From Pisolithus tinctorius (taxonomy: Eukaryota; Basidiomycota; Agaricomycetes; Boletales; Pisolithaceae), in the NCBI GenBank assembly GCA_024663395.1, contig JANFAH010000012.1, forward strand, positions 1,240,001 to 1,304,000: DNA of 64,000 nucleotides. The letters run 5' to 3'. Below, in pieces: positions 22,289 to 33,344 of the stretch (position 1 is its first letter; every line of letters begins with the position of its first letter). Below the pieces are notes generated by a model. That model made no database searches. It saw only the letters and a program-made list of their open reading frames with translations, and was not told where the DNA came from. The translations under genes were made by a program, and so were the position numbers.

Positions 22289-25200
22289 CAACCGACAACA
22301 AGATAACGCCCTAAACAACCTACGCATCTGGCAACAAAACCTTAATAACTCCCATATAGCCCTACACTCACTTATTAACAGCCAAGCCGCGGACGATTGG
22401 GACATAATAGCCCTGCAGGAACCCCCCATCGACAAAATCGGAAACACAAGAGCAAATACACGATGGAGAGTAGTATACCCGTCATCAAAGCTAAACCAAG
22501 GCGAAAAACACAGAGCGGTAACTCTAGTTAACGCAAAGATAAGCACTAACATATGGGAACAGATCGCATTCCCATCGGCCGATGTAGTAGTAACAAAGCT
22601 GAGAACCACAAAAGGGACGTACACGCTGTTCAACGTATACAATGACTGCAAGCACGACCAAACGATCGACAAACTGGGGACATACCTAGCGACCAACATA
22701 AGAACCGCACGACTAACGGCGAACGACGGGATGATGTGGTTAGGAGACTTCAACAGGCACCACCCAATGTGGGACGAGGAGCGAAACCATCACCTGTTCA
22801 CAGCGACAGCGCTCACATCAGCGCAGAAGTTGCTCGACCTGGTAGCGGACTACGGTATGATACAAGCCCTCCCCAGGGGGACACCGACCCTCCAGTCCTC
22901 CTCAACGGGAAACTGGACACGCCCGGACAACGTCTTTTGCACAGAGTCGATGCTGGAAGGCCTGACCAGCTGCGACACTAGTCCGGAAAACCGCGGCCCC
23001 AACACTGACCACCTTCCAGTGCTAACGCAGCTAGACGTAGGACTCACACCAACGGAAACGACCCCCTCCTACAACTTCCGGGAGGTCGATTGGAAGAAAT
23101 TCAACAAGACGCTCCAAACCGAGCTAGCAAGGATAGGACCACCAGCGATAATACCTAACGAAAGAGAGTTCCAAAGGACGGCGGAGGGCGTCGAAACAGC
23201 GCTACGCAGAACGTTGGAAAAGGAGGTCCCAAGGACACGCCCTCACCCGCACAAAAAACGCTGGTGGACGAGGGAACTGACAACGCTACGCAACGACCTG
23301 AAAACGCTAAGTAAAGCCTCCTATGTTTTTCGGGCAATCTGCGATCACCCCAGTCACAGACTACGCAAGGAGAAAGCGAAAGATTACGAAAAAGCCATCC
23401 AATCGGCCAAAAAATCTCACTGGAGGGACTGGCTGGAAGAAGCAAACAACGAAGACCTGTGGATAGCTAACGGGTACATATCCAAACCGTATGGAGATGG
23501 CAGTAAGGCCCGTATACCGACACTCAGAAAGATCGATGACGAGGGCGTAGCCACCACGGTCAGCTCAAACGAAGGCAAAAGCGAAGTGTTCGCGCAAGCG
23601 CTCTTCCCTCCCCCCCCTCCCCACTCGTCAGTCCCGCAGAACTATGACTACCCCCAGCCAGCAGCCCGCTGGTCTACCATCACACGGGACCAACTACAAC
23701 GCACGATCAAGAACCTCAGCCCCTACAAGGCCCCAGGACCAGATGGGGTAGCCAACGTCGTGTTCCAGAAGTCCACCATCCTTTCCGAATACCTAATACA
23801 TCTCTTCAACGCAGCAGTAACACTACGAACATATTACGACCCGTGGAGGGAATCCATAACGGTAATCCTACGCAAGCCGGGCAAAGCAGACTATACGACA
23901 CCTAAAGCCTACCGACCAATAGCGCTGCTCAACACCACAGCAAAACTACTGTCAGCCATAGTAGCCAACAACACGTCGTTCATACTCGAAAAATACCAAC
24001 TGCTCCCGCCGACACACTTCGGCGGAAGACCAGGACGATCAACCGAAGACTCACTGCTCCTGCTCGAAACCACGGTACGGCACGCCTGGCGACAAGGAAA
24101 AGTAGCCTCCGCGCTATTCTTGGACATAGAAGGAGCCTTCCCAAATGCGGTCACCGACCGCCTGTTGCACAACATGAGAAAGAGAGGCTTACCACCGGAG
24201 ATAGTAAAGTACACGGAAAGATTGCTAACGAACAGAAGAACCAAGCTACGCTTCGACAACTACGAATCCGAGTGGTTCGATGTGAAGAACGGTATAGGAC
24301 AAGGAGATCCACTTTCTATGATACTATACGTCATCTACAGCTCGGACCTAGTAGAAACGGCCAATGGCAAAAACGAATTAACACTTGCTTTCGTAGACGA
24401 CACCGCTCTCATCGCCATAGGAAAGACGTTCGAAGAGACTCACGCAACACTAAAAAGCATGATGGAACGCGAAGACGGAGCCTACGCGTGGTCCGAAAGT
24501 CACAACTCCCGCTTCGAAACTAGCAAATTCGCCCTCATGGACTTCACACTCAGCAGAAACAAACCCAGACCACCGCTAACGCTAAGAGGTTCTACCATAA
24601 ATCCGACGCGTACTCACAAGTTCTTAGGTATAATACTGGACCAGGAACTAAGGTGGAAAGCACAGGCGGCCCAAGCGATAGCCAAGGGAACGAAACAAGC
24701 CCTGCTCCTGAGAAGACTGTCGTCAACCTCCTGGGGAATCCCCACAAAACTCATGCGCCAACTCTACCAAGCAGTAGTAGTCCCGAAAGTAATGTACGCC
24801 GCTCCAGTATGGCTCCAACCAGCATACTCCGGAGACCACTCCTCCTGTCTGAGAGGATCGAAAGGCATAGCGAAACGTATCACAACGATCCAAAGAACAG
24901 CAGCGCTGGCGGTAACGGGAGCCATAAGAACTACGCCTACTGACGCCCTACTAGCACACGCCAACATACCGCCGGCGACTCTACTCATTCAACACACGTT
25001 GTATAAAGCCGCCCTCCGCATATCAACTTTACCAGACACGCACCCTCTTCACCCGCACATCAAAAGAACGGCAAAAAGAAACGTTAAACGCCACAGAACT
25101 ACACTCCACCGACTAATCCACGATCTAGAAATCTCTCCAGGCTCAATCGAGACGATCCACCCATGCCCAATACCACCAAGCGCACGCCCATCACACACGA

Positions 25201-26177
25201 CTGTCATCGCTCCCAGCAAAAAAGATGCAATAAGAGACTTCGCACAGACAAATGACCAAACGCTGATATTCACAGATGGATCAAGCATGGAAGGAGGAAC
25301 GGGAGCAGCAGCCGTCCTATACGTCAACTTCAAGCACGTCGTCACACTGCGCCACCACTTAGGCCAGGCGTCGGAACACACAGTGTTCGAGGCAGAAGCA
25401 GTAGCGCTCCTTCTAGCGGCACACATACTAGCCACCAGAGACGAGGTCACATACCCGGCCTCGGTGCTCGTAGACAACCAGGCAGTCATCAGATCCAGTG
25501 AGCGCCCCTCAGCTAAACCAGGACATCACCTACTGTTACAGTTCAGATCGATGATCCACAAAATCCGCAACGAAGAACGTCTACCAAGAGAGAGCATCAC
25601 GCTCCGATGGATAGCTGGACACATGGAAGTGGAGGGAAATGAACTAGCGGATAGAGAAGCGAAACTCGCAGCAAAGAGAGCAGAAACCACAAGCCCACCA
25701 GGAGACCTACCACCGTTCCTAAACAAGCGACTCCCCGTCAGCGCCTCCACCCTTAAACAATACCACGCCGCGAGACTAAAAGCGCTATGGAAAAAAGAAT
25801 GGCAAAAATCCCCTCGCCACGACCGCGTATCCACGATAGACCCCCTACTCCCGGGAGCTTCGTACACAAAACTAGTCGCCTCGCTACCCAAAAGACAGGC
25901 CGGACTATACATACAACTTCGAACAGGACACATACCACTTAACAAACATCTACACCGTTTTAAACGAAGCGACACTCCCATGTGCCTGCAGTGCGGGGAG
26001 ACCACTCCTGAGGACGTACATCACTTCCTTTTCCAGTGCCCCAGATACGACAGAGAGCGGCACATACTCCGCAACGCACTGGGAAGAGACGCCACATCAC
26101 TATCCTACATCCTCTCCAACGCGGCAGCGCAGTCACACCTGTTCAAATACATTTCAGCTACGAAAAGACTACCATAA
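22278..26177 (+). CDS. Tad1-like LINE ORF2: endonuclease, reverse transcriptase, RNase H
   Basis: 1299 residues. An apurinic-type endonuclease occupies about residues 10-250 (WQQNLNNSHIAL, IIALQEPP, WLGDFNRHHPMW, NTDHLPVL). Reverse transcriptase spans about 480-770 with AYRPIALLNTTAKLL, HFGGRPGRSTEDSL, FLDIEGAFPNAV, GIGQGDPLSMILYV and an intact catalytic FVDDT. RNase H spans about 990-1130 (FTDGSSMEGG, VFEAEAVALLLA, LVDNQAVI, AGHMEVEGNELADREA), with the acidic residues present. A C-terminal Cys/His motif follows (CLQCGETTPEDVHHFLFQC). Supports target-primed reverse transcription. ATG 22278 lies within the ORF1 stop, suggesting coupled translation. No defect seen, so it may be competent. Confidence 0.95.
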   Translation: MMNDNRQQDNALNNLRIWQQNLNNSHIALHSLINSQAADDWDIIALQEPPIDKIGNTRANTRWRVVYPSSKLNQGEKHRAVTLVNAKISTNIWEQIAFPSADVVVTKLRTTKGTYTLFNVYNDCKHDQTIDKLGTYLATNIRTARLTANDGMMWLGDFNRHHPMWDEERNHHLFTATALTSAQKLLDLVADYGMIQALPRGTPTLQSSSTGNWTRPDNVFCTESMLEGLTSCDTSPENRGPNTDHLPVLTQLDVGLTPTETTPSYNFREVDWKKFNKTLQTELARIGPPAIIPNEREFQRTAEGVETALRRTLEKEVPRTRPHPHKKRWWTRELTTLRNDLKTLSKASYVFRAICDHPSHRLRKEKAKDYEKAIQSAKKSHWRDWLEEANNEDLWIANGYISKPYGDGSKARIPTLRKIDDEGVATTVSSNEGKSEVFAQALFPPPPPHSSVPQNYDYPQPAARWSTITRDQLQRTIKNLSPYKAPGPDGVANVVFQKSTILSEYLIHLFNAAVTLRTYYDPWRESITVILRKPGKADYTTPKAYRPIALLNTTAKLLSAIVANNTSFILEKYQLLPPTHFGGRPGRSTEDSLLLLETTVRHAWRQGKVASALFLDIEGAFPNAVTDRLLHNMRKRGLPPEIVKYTERLLTNRRTKLRFDNYESEWFDVKNGIGQGDPLSMILYVIYSSDLVETANGKNELTLAFVDDTALIAIGKTFEETHATLKSMMEREDGAYAWSESHNSRFETSKFALMDFTLSRNKPRPPLTLRGSTINPTRTHKFLGIILDQELRWKAQAAQAIAKGTKQALLLRRLSSTSWGIPTKLMRQLYQAVVVPKVMYAAPVWLQPAYSGDHSSCLRGSKGIAKRITTIQRTAALAVTGAIRTTPTDALLAHANIPPATLLIQHTLYKAALRISTLPDTHPLHPHIKRTAKRNVKRHRTTLHRLIHDLEISPGSIETIHPCPIPPSARPSHTTVIAPSKKDAIRDFAQTNDQTLIFTDGSSMEGGTGAAAVLYVNFKHVVTLRHHLGQASEHTVFEAEAVALLLAAHILATRDEVTYPASVLVDNQAVIRSSERPSAKPGHHLLLQFRSMIHKIRNEERLPRESITLRWIAGHMEVEGNELADREAKLAAKRAETTSPPGDLPPFLNKRLPVSASTLKQYHAARLKALWKKEWQKSPRHDRVSTIDPLLPGASYTKLVASLPKRQAGLYIQLRTGHIPLNKHLHRFKRSDTPMCLQCGETTPEDVHHFLFQCPRYDRERHILRNALGRDATSLSYILSNAAAQSHLFKYISATKRLP

Positions 26178-26784
26178 CAAACACCAGGTGAGGTATTCAA
26201 ATAACACCACGGTAAATGATAAAGCCCAGCACAGGACCAGAACGCTTGTCAGCAGACCAAACATAAACTCAGCGTAAACACCACCTGCATCGACACTCAC
26301 GTCCCCCCTCCCCCCCACCCGACCGACACACATGAGATCAGACGCGCTCCATAAACCAATCACCCCGGCTATAAGCTATAACCTCCTAAAAGTGCCTCGA
26401 AGACCACCAAAAAACCCACCCTACCATCGCAGACGCAATCTCAGCACGTCACAGCAGAGTCACCAAAAGGATGTAGAAGAGCACGACGCCCATGCTCCAG
26501 CTAGCCTTAAAAAGCAGCCGGTTATGTGTAGACAGAATTATCGCCTGACAGAAGTATTAAACCACCCTTACTCCAAGGCGGAGTGTCTAAAACGGCCGGC
26601 GGGAACGGCGGACTGGTGGAGGGCCAAAGGCCCTGCCACCAGGGCATTCACTCGCTTGTAAGGGAAGGCAGGCCACAGGGGGCCTCTGGTTAGGTAGATA
26701 AACTACGATCGTATAGTGCGACATAGGGTTACAACTACCCTCAAGCACTTAAAAATTCGAATTAAAAAAAAAAAAAAAAAAAAA
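26178..26784 (+). other. LINE 3' UTR, hairpin and poly(A)
   Basis: Non-coding tail of the LINE. An imperfect hairpin (GGTGGAGGGCC AAA GGCCCTGCCACC, about 26615-26642) sits ~120 bp before the A-run and could be the recognition structure for its reverse transcriptase. It ends in ATTCGAATT plus 21 A. Confidence 0.7.
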
Positions 26785-29700
26785 GGGCAGAGAGCTCGAC
26801 GACATAGTCATGAGCCCTTGGAGAAGTGAAGTCTTGGTCAGGGACCACAGACAGGTTTGGATGGTATCCCTTGTTAGCGAAGAAGGGAGAGACTCCAGTA
26901 GTTGCACTTGGTGCGTTGTTGAAAGCGAACTCCGCTAGAGGTAACAGCTCAGCCCAGTTGTCTTGTTGGTAGTTACAGTAAACACGAAGGTACTGTTCGA
27001 GGGTCTGGTTCGTTCGCTCGGTCTGGCCATCGCCTTCTGGGTGGTAACCTGAAGTGAAGTGAAGACGCATATCAAGGGCCTTTCCTAGGGAGCGGAAGAA
27101 GTGTGAGACGAACTCAGGACCTCTGTCGGAGGTAACATTAGCTGGTACTCCGTGCTTGGAGAAGACATGGGTAAGGAAGAGCTTAGCGAGTTCGGCAGAG
27201 GTGACGGAGTCGTGGGTGGGGATGAACACCGCTTGCTTTGAGAGGCGGTCCACTACCACGAGTATGGCAGAGTAGCCATTGGAGTTGGGCAGGTGTTCGA
27301 TGAAGTCCATGGAGATGGAGTTCCAAGGTCTCTCTGGGATGGGGAGTTGCTTCAGTAGACCATAAGGGCGGTGGCACGGAGTTTTGCTCCGTCCACAGGC
27401 AGTGCAAGACCTGACATATTCTTTCATGTCGGAGCGGAGGTTAGGCCACACGTAGTCCCTGCGGACGAGTTCCAGGGTGCGGTTTTGCCCGAAATGGCCT
27501 GCCAGAGGGTGATCATGCTTGAACCGAAGCACTCGAAGGCGGAGGTCATCAATGTCAGGGACGAAGACACAACCGTCAAGGCGGAGTAGACCGTCGGAGT
27601 CCAGGGACCACCGAGGCTTAGTCGGAGTTGGGAGATGGCTGGCGGAGACAGGATTGGAGGGTAGGGTGGAGATGATGTCGGAGTGCAAGCACTCAACATC
27701 GAAGACCATGGCGGTGCGGAGCACAGGTGTCATGAGGGTGGTGGTACAGAGGGACGATGCGAGTTGCTCCTGTGTAAACATAGGGCAGAGATTGTGAGGA
27801 TTTACCTGCGCGTAGTCCCTATCCCCCCCTTTTGGGTAGACATCCCAACATCGCGTAAGTGCGTCGGGTTTGGCTCCTAGGCAGCCAGGTCGGAAGCAGA
27901 TGGAAAGATTGAACTGGGAAAGGTACTCCGACCAGCGGGCCTGTCGATGGGTGAGAACCTTAGAGGTGGAAAAGTACTCAAGGTTTTTGTGGTCCATCAC
28001 CACGTCGACAGGTAAGGCGGAGCCTTCTAAGTAATGCTGCCAATGGCGGAAGGCCTTGAAGATAGCCAACAGCTCCTTGTCATGGGTATCATAGTTGAGT
28101 TCTGGTGTGGTCATGGTGCGGGAGTAGAAAGCGACTGGGCGGAATTCACCGTCAGAGCAGGTGATCGACAAAATGCCAGCAATGGCATAGTCGGAGGCGT
28201 CAGTTTCCACTGTAAGCGGAGCGTCAGGGACCCAATGAGTGAGAATGGGAGCGGAGCTGAAGGCATCCTTCAGGCGGAGGAAAGCAGAGTGGCACTCCTC
28301 GGAAAAGTTCCAAGGAGCACCCTTTCATGTGAGGCGAGTGAGCGGAACAACGATGTCGGAGTAGTTATTAATGAATCATCTATAGAAATTTGCGAAACCA
28401 AGGAAAGACTGGATGTCTCGCACCTTCCGCGGCTCAGGCCAGTCGCGGACTGCCTGAACCTTCTCAGCGGACATGGTGAGACTGGAGGGAGAAAGAACAT
28501 AACCGAGGTACTCGACGGAGTCAGAGTGAAACTCGCACTTCTCTGGCTTGGCATAAAGACCATGCTTTCGAAGGTGGCGGAGTACCTCTTTCACATGTTC
28601 GCGGTGCAACTCCATGTTCTGCGAATAAATTAAGATGTCATTGAGGTATACCATGACGCAGACATCGAGCATGTCCGCAAAGATGCTATTAACAAACCGC
28701 TGGAAGGCTGCAGGCGCATTAGTCAGACCGAATGGCATTACCCACCACTCGTAAGAACCATAACGAGTGCGGAAAGCCGTTTTCCATTCATCTCCGTCTG
28801 CTATGCGGACCAGATGATAGGCATGGCGGAGGTCGATCTTGGTATAGACTTTAGCGCGGCTTGGGGAGTCGAGTAGGTCAGAGATGAGCGGCAGTGGATA
28901 GCGATCTTTTTTCGTGATTTTGTTGAGTCCTCGATAGTCTACACAGAGGCGGAGTGAACCGTCCTTCTTCTTTACGAAGAGGACAGGGGCACCATGAGTG
29001 GAGGTGGACTGCTTGATGAAACTGTAGCCAAGATGCTCGTTAATGAAGGTGCAGAGAGCTTCAAGCTCTGGCGGAGAAAGAGAGTAGATTGTACCGATGG
29101 GCGGAGAAGCTCCTTCCTTGAGGTCGATCTTGAGATCAAACGAGCGGTGTGGCGGAAGTTCAGTGGCCTTGTCTTTGCTAAAGACGTCGGCAAACTCGTG
29201 ATACTCAGAAGGAACCGAGGAGAGGTCAGGAGGCGGAGATGAAGCGGAGGATGCACGAAGCTTCACATCATCAGCGGAGAGTTGTAAGCGGAATTGTCTA
29301 GAGCCAGGGAGAGCACAGGCTCTGACATACGCAGCAGCATTGATGAGTGAGACGAGCGGAGTGCAGCGCAGCGAGTCGGTCGGAGATGCAGTCGGAACTG
29401 CAAACGGAGCGGAGGGTGTCGGATCCGGAGCGGAGGTCGCAGCGGAAGGTGACGAAGGCGCCTGGGGTGTCGGCATTCCCTGTAGCGGTGGTTTGAACGA
29501 TATACTGCCCAGTACCCAGTCAATCGACGGATTGAAGCGGGTGAGCCAGTTGTGTCCTAATACCAGCGAACAAGAAGAATCCAACGGAGTAACATAAAAC
29601 GAAATGGAGTTGACATCGCCGGAAGGAAAGTGGAGGGAAAGATCTACTTCTTGGGAAATGACAGCATTGGTACTACCATCAAACAAGCAGAGCGGAATTG

Positions 29701-29950
29701 GCGGAGAAACGGAGGAGACAGGAATGTCATATTTTTTGATTATAGACGGGTCTACGAAACAATGAGAAGATCCAGAATCGATCAACGCAGAAAAAGTATC
29801 AACAGAATAATCCGGAAGAGTTACAGACGGAAGTAAAGAGTTGGGACTAGAAAGAGCGGACGCGTTGAGTCGGATGTCTGGTTGCGCACAGTTGGGTTCA
29901 ACGCTTCCTCCAGGCTGTGCAAGCTCCCTGGAGGAGCAGACTAATTTTTT
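26785..29950 (-). pseudogene. Chromovirus pol (protease, RT, RNase H, integrase), inactivated
   Basis: Entered by a -1 shift at 29944-29950. In order: protease [12 protein letters not shown] (about 29750-29785), reverse transcriptase ([48 protein letters not shown]), RNase H (VETDASDYAIAGIL, DKELLAIFKAFRHW), integrase HHCC zinc region and catalytic core (SMDFIEHL, TSDRGPEF, GDGQTERTNQ). Two TGA codons (28376-28378 and near 28313) interrupt an otherwise single frame. The catalytic YLDD reads YLND (28641-28652). It is cut at 26785 by the LINE and continues at 20229. Confidence 0.95.
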
Positions 29951-31218
29951 GACTCTGCCTTCTCCGCAGGCGGAGTAGGCGGAGTTTCAGCCGTAGCTGC
30001 ACGGGCTTTGGCTGCGCGAGAGGTGGACTTGGGACAGTCCTTGGCGGAATGGCCAGCCTCGCCACAGAAGAGGCAGAGGTCATTCTTCATCCTGCGCTGT
30101 CGTTCAGCAGAGGTGAGTTTGCCATCCTTGCCCAGAAGATGGGCAATATCGGACTTGGACGCGTCGGACTTGGGCGGGTCTTTCTGTTTGCCCTTGCCCT
30201 TGGCGTCGGACTTCGGAGCGGAGGTGGAGGACGACGATTTACTTTTGTTGTCGGCGTTTGAGGACTGCGACTTGTTGGAGGCGGACTTGGTGGTGTGCGA
30301 GATCTCTGCTTTGCGCTCCCAGTAGCGCGCATCGATGGTTTGGGCGAGTTCGTGGAGTTGTGCGAGGGTAGAAGGCTTGCCGATGCGAGCGATCTCGTCT
30401 TTGATGCGGTCTGGAAGTCTGCTATAGAAGCGGTGGCGGAGTGCACCGACACCATAGTCCTTGACCTGTGAAGCCCAGCGATTGAACTCCACGACATATT
30501 TAGTAATTCGAGACCCATCCTTCATAGTTAGGTTCTCGAGTTGTTGGACGGCATCCGCTATGGCATCATGCGGACCGAAATTAGCTGTGAGCTCTTGCAA
30601 GAACTCATGATAGTCGTCCATCCAGAGCGGGCGGTCATAGTTGTCAGGGTTTAGCAAATCTGGCTCGAACCAAGCCAGGGCCATACCCTTAAGATAAGAT
30701 TGAGCGAAGGTAACCTTTGCTCTGTCGGAGCGGAATGCGCGAGGGCGGTCTTGGAAGTTCAGCTCGCATTGTACAAGGAACTCGCGGAGTTTCTTAGGGT
30801 TGGAGCCGTCGAAGGTGTCGGGCTCGCGGACTTTGGTTTTCGGAGCGGAGTCCCCAGTGCGCGAACTAGACCGTGCAAGCGCATGGACAGCTCTAGCAAG
30901 AGCTACGAGGGGATCCTCTGGCGGCTCAGCTGGGTCTTCGGGGACATCCCCATCACTGCTGCCCCCGCCATCGGGATCACCATCAGGATAGTCAGGGTCG
31001 GGGTTGGGTCCATCATCTCGGTTACGAGGAGGCGGAGTATGGAAGGCTGATGGATGGAGGTCGGAGTGACCAGCTTGCGAAGCGCTTTTGCCTTGAGAGC
31101 GGCGTCGAGCGGAGAAGGATTGGAATTGTTCGACGACGGAAGGGAGTCGATGCGGATTGGCTAGCGTTGCAGCGAGGTTCTCAGCGACCTCTCTCTGGGA
31201 CTGAGCTCGAGTTCTCAT
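29941..31218 (-). CDS. Chromovirus gag
   Basis: 425 residues starting [15 protein letters not shown] Ty3-type capsid segment lies at residues ~125-270 ([46 protein letters not shown]). A low-complexity Lys/Ser/Asp linker follows, then one zinc knuckle [14 protein letters not shown] near residue 386 and a charged tail. The ATG at 31218 is 62 bp inside the 5' LTR boundary. The frame is intact, ending TAG at 29941-29943 immediately after a slippery heptamer. Forms the particle shell and packages element RNA. Confidence 0.93.
   Translation of the reverse strand: MRTRAQSQREVAENLAATLANPHRLPSVVEQFQSFSARRRSQGKSASQAGHSDLHPSAFHTPPPRNRDDGPNPDPDYPDGDPDGGGSSDGDVPEDPAEPPEDPLVALARAVHALARSSSRTGDSAPKTKVREPDTFDGSNPKKLREFLVQCELNFQDRPRAFRSDRAKVTFAQSYLKGMALAWFEPDLLNPDNYDRPLWMDDYHEFLQELTANFGPHDAIADAVQQLENLTMKDGSRITKYVVEFNRWASQVKDYGVGALRHRFYSRLPDRIKDEIARIGKPSTLAQLHELAQTIDARYWERKAEISHTTKSASNKSQSSNADNKSKSSSSTSAPKSDAKGKGKQKDPPKSDASKSDIAHLLGKDGKLTSAERQRRMKNDLCLFCGEAGHSAKDCPKSTSRAAKARAATAETPPTPPAEKAESKN
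29944..29950 (-). promoter_or_regulatory. -1 ribosomal frameshift site AAAAAAT between gag and pol
   Basis: Gag codons TCA AAA AAT TAG place a canonical X XXY YYZ heptamer directly before the gag stop. A -1 slip continues as TTA GTC TGC, the open frame that leads to the protease (same phase as 29785). No downstream structure was tested. Confidence 0.8.
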
Positions 31219-31279
31219 AACGGTGTAAGTTTTTTGGAAGACAGAAAAGGAGATCGTACAAGTGCGAGTATGAATATAC

Positions 31280-31993
31280 TGTCAAGTCCGGGCCTACTCC
31301 GACCAACTCCGACACTATATAAGGTCTAGAGAGGGGTTCGGAAGCAAGTCTGACACAGAAGAACAGAACTCCGACTAGCGGAGTGTCGGCAGGAATGAAG
31401 ACCGCCGAGACAAAGGCAGAGCAGAGTGAGGGCGTTGGGTTTAGCTTGTGCACTACCCCCTTGCACGATCTCAGCCCTCGTATTTCAGAGGGAGAGTACA
31501 GACGGAGAGTCAGAGATAACTCCGACAGGCAGAAGATGGAATCAGAGGGAGTAGGAACTAAGTTGATATTCGTACTGAAGAACAGCGGAGTACAGTACAT
31601 GTTTTTATACTACTACGGAGGTACAGTAATCGGAATCGGAACTGACATACGGAGACTCGTAAGTTTTCAAGTAAAATTTCCTGGACGACGAATGAAGGGT
31701 AGACGGAGGACATATGAACGGGTAACACAGAACATACAGAAAAGGAAACAGTCCAGACGCTGGACCACACGGTGAGCGCGCTGCGGAGTACCTGACTGCG
31801 AAGGTAGTCACATGACCCCTCAGAGAACGGACTGCTCGGTCCGGTAGGAGGGCAACACAAGTCTGACAGCAGTCGGAGTGGAGATGGTTCGCAACCAACA
31901 GAAGTTGGGCGGAGTTGGTGCGGAGTGAGCGGATGACCAGTGGAAAGGAATGCGGAGTGAGCAAAGACTTATGACGAACACACGGTTATGACA
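31280..31993 (-). repeat. Chromovirus 5' LTR (right copy)
   Basis: 714 bp, same termini and TATA elements as the left copy (sense box near 31603-31609 on the minus strand). The minus-strand transcript would start here and read gag-pol. Followed by target duplication ATATG at 31994-31998. Confidence 0.95.
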
Positions 31994-33343
31994 ATATGTT
32001 GTCTTCATGTTTCAAGCCTTTCTGGCATTTTGTTACCTCATTTGTCAGAATGTTGTCACTCAACAGACACTTGTTGAAATTGATGATGCACTCAGATGCT
32101 TCCACCTTTATTGTGAAGTCTTCTGGAATGCTGGGGTAGTTGATACCTTCTCACTGCCCTGCAACATGCTATGAAGCATTACTACCACCTTATCTGTCAG
32201 CTCAGTGCACCAAATGGCCTCTACTTTTCAGTTACAGAGTCCAAACATGTTAAGGCCATCAAATGGCCTTATTGGTGCACTAACTGCTTTCAAGATCTCA
32301 GAAAGATGCTTTTGATCAACCAGAGGCTTGACAAGCTCATCACAGCATGCACCAACTTTAAAGAACATGGTATGTTAAATGAACCATTGTTATCACATGT
32401 ACTCAGGGCTCTAGGTATGAGTATTAATCCTATGAGTTGCCCCTTTGTGATGGGCATCCAGGTCAATATTCCAACAAGGCTGATGATCCATATGACCAAG
32501 TTGGGGAAAGCCATGACATGGCCAACAAAATTGAAGAACAAACAGGGAGTTATGAGGAGGAACTGGGCAATGCTATTGACACTCCCAGGTCAGTGGAGGC
32601 CCATGTATCATTGGTTCATACTTGTTGTATGTCTTAACCTTCTACTCTGTACATACTCAGATGCTAACTGATTTAAATATCTTAGAACATAAGTTCACAA
32701 GGACTGTAGGGGCCCTAGCAGCTGGGCTCTGCCTGTCACAGCTTCCCAACATTCTGCACCACTTCCTCTACTTGCAACTCTCTCCCACTGATGATCTGGA
32801 AGACATCCCCCTTGATGGGTGCCCACTCTATGATGGTAGCATGTGTGTCTACAACTCTGTGTGTTCCACTTTTGTTGCATTGAGTGATCTATGTGGCCTC
32901 TATGGCATGCACTGCAAGTACATTTGTTCCTGCCCCATGTGGAGGAACAAAGGACCCCATTTCAACTGCATCTTTGTTGTAACTGATCCAGAGGCAGAGG
33001 GTATGCATGGACTGGACATTGCCCACATTTTGTGCTTTTTTTTGTTCAAGTACCAAGGCACTTTGTATCCATGCACTGTCATACATTGGTTCAACTGCAT
33101 GGGGGATGGCCCAGACATAGCTACAGGGATGTGGATGATCCACTGAAGTTACAATGCATGCAACATCCCACACATCACTGTCATTCACATTGATGCAATA
33201 TATCATGCAGCCCATCTCATCCCCATTCATGCCACCCACAATGTCAACACTAGAGACATCAAACCTCATGACTCCTATGATACATTCAATTCCTTCTATG
33301 TGAACAAATTCACCAACAATCATGCATTTGAAATTGCATTCTA
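31994..33343 (+). pseudogene. Plavaka transposase, 3' portion, decayed
   Basis: Resumes the frame broken at 18142. Landmarks: FQAFLAFCYLICQNVVTQQT and LVEIDDALRCFHLYCEVFW (32008-32130), HYYHLICQLSAPNGLYFSV, TESKHVKAIKWPYW, MLLINQRLDKL, then the C-terminal domain (LEDIPLDGCPLYDG, GMHGLDIAHILCFFLF, YPCTVIHWFNCMGDGPDI, AAHLIPIHAT, FYVNKFTNNHAFEIAF) ending TAG at about 33343. Frames shift and stops occur. No CpG was seen between 32041 and 33060. Many family Arg positions read Cys, His or Trp, as expected when CGN codons lose CpG. Confidence 0.85.
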
Positions 33344-33344
33344 G

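Larger units (their letters stand above)
20230..26784 (+). mobile_element. Tad1-like non-LTR retrotransposon, full length
   Basis: 6.55 kb with a 247-bp 5' leader, two intact overlapping ORFs, a ~590-bp 3' UTR, a 21-nt poly(A) (26764-26784) and a perfect 12-bp target duplication. No premature stop was found and CpG density is the highest in the window (seven in 22681-22740). It lies in the opposite orientation inside chromovirus integrase and is the youngest layer. ORF order and the terminal RNase H point to the Tad1 clade. Confidence 0.95.
18143..31993 (-). mobile_element. Ty3/gypsy chromovirus, full length, interrupted by a LINE
   Basis: A 13.85-kb block bounded by two 714-bp LTRs (TGTCAAG...TGACA on the plus strand), a 5-bp target duplication, gag, a -1 shifted pol with protease, reverse transcriptase, RNase H, integrase and chromodomain, and a polypurine tract at 18857-18870. 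Without the 6.55-kb LINE the element is about 7.3 kb. CpG is plentiful and the pentamer CGGAG/CTCCG is strikingly common throughout. It is inactive: pol has in-frame TGAs and a reverse transcriptase Asp-to-Asn change. It is inserted in the Plavaka gene and hosts the Tad1-like LINE. Confidence 0.95.

Noticed and set aside
22850..25938. Several long minus-strand ORFs inside the LINE
   Set aside because: Shadows of ORF2 on the opposite strand.
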